Source of the DNA: Tatumella terrea
GTDB lineage: Bacteria; Pseudomonadota; Gammaproteobacteria; Enterobacterales; Enterobacteriaceae
NCBI RefSeq assembly: GCF_039523755.1
Contig: NZ_BAAAFX010000013.1
Coordinates: 310,001-374,000 of the forward strand
DNA length: 64,000 nt
Direction of reading: 5' to 3'
Shown: positions 61,407 through 64,000 of the stretch, piece by piece
Layout: the number at the start of each line of letters is the position of its first letter
Numbering within the stretch: the first letter of the stretch is position 1
Translations under genes and position numbers: made by a program
Notes under the pieces: model-generated
Database searches by the model: none
Told to the model about the DNA's origin: nothing
The model's input: the letters and a program-made list of their open reading frames with translations, nothing else

Positions 61407-61865
61407 ATGCCCGTAATACTGCCCCCGATTGAGACTTCCGGCGAGCCGTCATCCCTGAAGAGCAGTGAACTCCTCGCGGTGGATGACCGGTTCAGCGGCG
61501 GAGCCTACGCAACAGACCGGCATAGCGGTTACAGCCAACTGCAGCGGGACCCGCGGGATATTCTGAAAATTCTGGGGAATGAATATGTCTGTTATCTGTA
61601 TGACCCACAGGGGGGATCGCAGAGCAGGACCGCCGGATCGCCGCCGAAAATCCTGCCGCCGGAGTTTACAGCGCAGGACCCGCCCGGGGCTCAGAAAACG
61701 CTGACAGAATATCTGCTGGGTGACGAACGTCTGATTGACCGGTTACTGGACGATGCTCCTCAGGAAGAATGGGTTATCCGGCCGCTGTTCGGGGAAGATG
61801 AGCCGGATCTGTTGTCGGCACTGGCTCCCGATTTTTTGCTGAAGGATTTACCCGTCATAGAATAG
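61407..61865 (+). CDS. unknown acidic protein between PAAR and tssE
   Basis: A 152-residue protein I do not recognise. It is rich in Asp, Glu and Pro, has no signal peptide or membrane helix, and contains DPRDILKILGNEYVCYLYDP and a C-terminal acidic stretch (FGEDEPDLLSALAPDF). Its position right behind vgrG-PAAR is where effectors, adaptors or immunity genes usually lie, but the acidic, small, cytosolic profile suggests an adaptor or baseplate accessory more than a toxin. Confidence 0.65.
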   Translation: MPVILPPIETSGEPSSLKSSELLAVDDRFSGGAYATDRHSGYSQLQRDPRDILKILGNEYVCYLYDPQGGSQSRTAGSPPKILPPEFTAQDPPGAQKTLTEYLLGDERLIDRLLDDAPQEEWVIRPLFGEDEPDLLSALAPDFLLKDLPVIE

Positions 61866-61914
61866 CGAAAGTCTTGCGCTGCCTTTTCCCGTGAGTTTTA
61901 CGGACGGAGATACT

Positions 61915-62391
61915 ATGAAATCAGGATGGCGTTACCCGCCGGCATTATCGGACAGGCTAATGGGCTCCGACAGTACGGTAAATAAAAACAGAGATTATCG
62001 GATAAGTGCAGATAAAATGCGTCAGCTGGTAATTACTGAAATTCTGGAATTATTAAATCACACTAACAGAGAAAATGAGATTGATGGTGAAAAATATCCG
62101 CAGGTCCTTTCTTCTGCCCTGAATTTCGGACGGCCAGCCCGGCGTTTTTTTTCCGGTGCGGAGGAAGGCATTCAGACCGAAAATGATATCCGCACGGCCA
62201 TATTACGTTTTGAGCCGCGGGTGATCCCTGAAACATTAATCGTCCGGGTCTCCCCCTCCCGCCAGAGCAGGCAACAACGGGGTACGATAGCCGTTGAGGT
62301 TTCTGCGATGATCTACTGGCATCCCTCACCGCTGGACCTCTGTCTGAAAGGGCATTATGACCGGGATACCCACCGGCTATCTGTCCGGTAG
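61915..62391 (+). CDS. tssE: TssE baseplate protein
   Basis: A 158-residue gp25-like TssE: PPALSDRLMG at the start, VLSSALNFGRPAR, ENDIRTAILRFEPRVIPETLIV. It joins the baseplate and starts sheath assembly. ATG 61915 has GGAG six bases upstream; GTG 61891 is less likely. It completes the set of 13 core tss genes and is probably the last of the plus-strand operon. Confidence 0.88.
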   Translation: MKSGWRYPPALSDRLMGSDSTVNKNRDYRISADKMRQLVITEILELLNHTNRENEIDGEKYPQVLSSALNFGRPARRFFSGAEEGIQTENDIRTAILRFEPRVIPETLIVRVSPSRQSRQQRGTIAVEVSAMIYWHPSPLDLCLKGHYDRDTHRLSVR

Positions 62392-62706
62392 GCGATTTAT
62401 CCGCCGGTGATCCGTGGCGTGGAAATGATTATTATGACCGCTACGTCCGGACTGATTATTTATATCAATAACCCGCCGGAGACTCATTAAATATTCCTGT
62501 AACCGGCAGTGGTAACTCTTTTTTGTAAGGCATTCGCCAGTAATGGTTAGTTTAATTAAAAGCTGCAGGATCCGTCCGGCTTAAATAATAGAAAATTACA
62601 AGGCGGGTGTAATCATCCTGTTTGTATCCGCCGGCGATAATATGCATATTAGCCTGTGGGAAGGCGGTGCTTGCCTTCTGATAAAAATAAATAACAGGTG
62701 TAATGG
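62392..62706. other. gap between tssE and the LuxR-type gene
   Basis: I see no gene. The right part is AT-rich and likely holds the promoter of the regulator. GAAGGC (62660-62665) and GCCTTC (62673-62678) form a small hairpin 29 bases before its ATG, followed by ATAAAAATAAATAA. Confidence 0.35.
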
Positions 62707-63294
62707 ATGACATTGGAAATATTTTTTTTAGATCCCAATATCTATGAAGTGATTGGGATTAAAGCGATTGTCTGTCAGCAATACCCGGGAGATCCTGCCG
62801 ATATCCGTTTTCCTTCTCAGGAAGAGTCCTCGTTGAGAAGCGACGCACGTATTATTTTTCGTCACGAAGCGATCACCATGAAGTTACCGGTGTTGCCCTC
62901 CTGCCGGCAGCAGGCCGTCGCGGGATGTCCGGTGATGACACTGCATGTGCCGTTTCTGAGCCGGAAGTGTCCGGTGGATGACTTTGCGTTAAAAATAAAA
63001 AAAATTCTGAGTATTGCCACCTCCGCCCGCAGGTTTCCTCTCGCTGACAGTCTTTCAAAACTGACGGGTTACAGACAGTTATCTGATACTGAATATCAGG
63101 TCATGATCCTGATCGGTCGCGGGATGACCTGTCAGGATATTTCACGGGCACTGAACCGTTCAGAGAAAACCATCAGTGCCCATTACCGTAACGTCAGCCG
63201 GAAAATGGGGGCGGCTAACCGGGCTGAATTTTATCGTTATGCTTTCTTTATCTCCCGTTCCGGCGGGGATCGGAGAAACACATTATTTTTGTGA
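62707..63294 (+). CDS. LuxR/FimZ-type transcriptional regulator
   Basis: A 195-residue protein. The C-terminal helix-turn-helix (about 125-180: LSDTEYQVMILIGRGMTCQDI, SEKTISAHYRNVSRKMGA cut to cores) is of the LuxR/NarL type, closest in feel to fimbrial regulators such as FimZ and to RcsB. The N-terminal ~115 residues begin like a receiver (LEIFFLDPNIYEVIG) but are short and lack an obvious phospho-acceptor aspartate. AGGTG lies six bases before the ATG. As the gene next to the joint T6SS-pilus locus it is a good candidate for its regulator. Confidence 0.78.
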   Translation: MTLEIFFLDPNIYEVIGIKAIVCQQYPGDPADIRFPSQEESSLRSDARIIFRHEAITMKLPVLPSCRQQAVAGCPVMTLHVPFLSRKCPVDDFALKIKKILSIATSARRFPLADSLSKLTGYRQLSDTEYQVMILIGRGMTCQDISRALNRSEKTISAHYRNVSRKMGAANRAEFYRYAFFISRSGGDRRNTLFL

Positions 63295-63303
63295 TCGTGA
63301 TGA

Positions 63304-63319
63304 CAGCCCCCGGGGGCTG
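63304..63319. terminator. palindromic hairpin after the LuxR-type gene
   Basis: CAGCCCCCGGGGGCTG is a perfect 16-bp palindrome ten bases after the stop. It lacks a U tract, so its role as terminator is uncertain. Confidence 0.35.
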
Positions 63320-63393
63320 ACTATCTGGCCGGAATATCCTTCGGTTTTAATGCTTTTTACCGGCAATTCTCAGAATTTTTTTCCACAGTCACT

Positions 63394-63421
63394 TTGGCTC
63401 TGTGTAGTAAAGCATTATCAT
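63394..63421 (+). promoter_or_regulatory. candidate mltB promoter
   Basis: TTGGCT (63394-63399) and TATCAT (63416-63421) are 16 bases apart and 36 bases upstream of the mltB ATG. Both boxes are near consensus; nothing else in this gap is as good. Confidence 0.45.
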
Positions 63422-63456
63422 GGGAATCTTTCTGATTTCTGGTAAATGGGTCCCTG

Positions 63457-64000
63457 ATGCGTTACAAAATTGCTTTGTTACCGTTATTTGCCTTACTCGC
63501 CGCTTGCAGCAGTAAACCGCAAGGGGCTGCCGGGTCTTCGCCTCAGGGCGGTTTTTTACGGCCTCCTGCCGCAGAGCAGGGCATGCTGTCCGGCGATTTT
63601 CTCGGACAACCTCAGACCGAAGCCTTCATTACGATGATGGTGAAAAAGCATGGCTTCGAGCGCAGTCAGCTGGAATCCTGGCTTGGACAGGCCCGCCGCC
63701 TGGACTATGTGTTACGGCTGATGGACCGCCAGGCGCCGAATGTGGCTCCGGCCGTCGGTCCTAATGGCGCATGGTTACGCTACCGGAAGAATTTCATCAC
63801 CCCGGGCAACGTCCGGAACGGGGTCGCTTTCTGGGATCAGTATCAGACAGAACTCCAACAGGCTCAGCAGAAATACGGCGTACCGCCGGAAATCATCGTG
63901 GGCATTATCGGGGTAGAGACCCGCTGGGGCCGTGTCATGGGGAAAACCCGTATCCTGGATGCGCTGGCAACCCTGGCCTTTGATTATCCGCGGCGTTCAG
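63457..64000 (+). CDS. mltB: membrane-bound lytic murein transglycosylase B MltB (partial)
   Basis: The first 181 codons of MltB, running off the right edge. The lipoprotein signal ends LLAAC (Cys17). The catalytic glutamate lies in GIIGVETRWGRVMGKTRILDAL, shown here as the core GVETRWG, and WLRYRKNFITP precedes it. MltB cleaves peptidoglycan glycan strands to 1,6-anhydro ends at the outer membrane. It marks the return to core chromosome after the accessory region. Confidence 0.93.
   Translation, partial: MRYKIALLPLFALLAACSSKPQGAAGSSPQGGFLRPPAAEQGMLSGDFLGQPQTEAFITMMVKKHGFERSQLESWLGQARRLDYVLRLMDRQAPNVAPAVGPNGAWLRYRKNFITPGNVRNGVAFWDQYQTELQQAQQKYGVPPEIIVGIIGVETRWGRVMGKTRILDALATLAFDYPRRS

Overview
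The window is chromosomal DNA from an Enterobacterales bacterium. The housekeeping proteins (CysJIH, CysG, CysDNC, FtsB, IspD, IspF, TruD, SurE, Pcm, NlpD, RpoS, MutS, QueE, QueD, MltB) match enterobacterial orthologues in length and sequence. The contiguous cysJIH-cysG-cysDNC block and the mutS...mltB neighbourhood fit an Erwinia/Pantoea/Tatumella-type relative better than E. coli; the genus is an inference from memory of gene order.

Layout. (1) 1-8921: the 3' two thirds of a Tad (tight adherence, Flp pilus) locus: end of the RcpA/CpaC secretin, an RcpB-like protein, TadZ, TadA, TadB, TadC, TadD, TadE, TadF, an unassigned exported protein and TadG, with mostly overlapping or closely spaced genes. 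(2) 9025-10120: queE and queD, convergent. (3) 10395-19363: sulfate assimilation as two runs, cysJIH and cysG-cysDNC, each preceded by a regulatory gap. (4) 19409-26182: ygbE, ftsB-ispD-ispF-truD-surE-pcm, nlpD and rpoS, closed by a strong terminator. (5) 26274-28835: mutS on the minus strand.

(6) 28836-63294 is accessory DNA lying between mutS and mltB. Its first 3.3 kb is a scrap zone: an IS3-family orfA fragment, an orphan ORF, a Fic protein with a convergent 55-codon partner, and a broken pair made of an HExxH zincin and a lipoprotein of the T6SS-immunity type. The rest (32.4-63.3 kb) is a complete type VI secretion locus. The minus-strand operon is tssF-tssG-tssA-fimbrial adhesin-GlcNAc-type glycosyltransferase-OmpA-domain protein-DcrB/Eag-like chaperone. 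The plus-strand operon is tssH-pilin-chaperone-usher-pilin-tssB-tssC-hcp-tssJ-tssK-tssL-tssM-vgrG-PAAR-unknown-tssE, followed by a LuxR-type regulator. (7) 63457-64000: the start of mltB.

The most notable feature is a whole chaperone-usher pilus threaded through both T6SS operons, with its adhesin in the minus-strand operon and pilins, chaperone and usher in the plus-strand operon. Shared transcription would couple contact (pilus) with firing (T6SS). The same locus encodes a Skp1-type GlcNAc transferase relative, and its VgrG ends in a Pro/Thr/Ser-rich tail that could be a substrate. No toxin domain is recognisable inside the locus, although it carries an effector chaperone.
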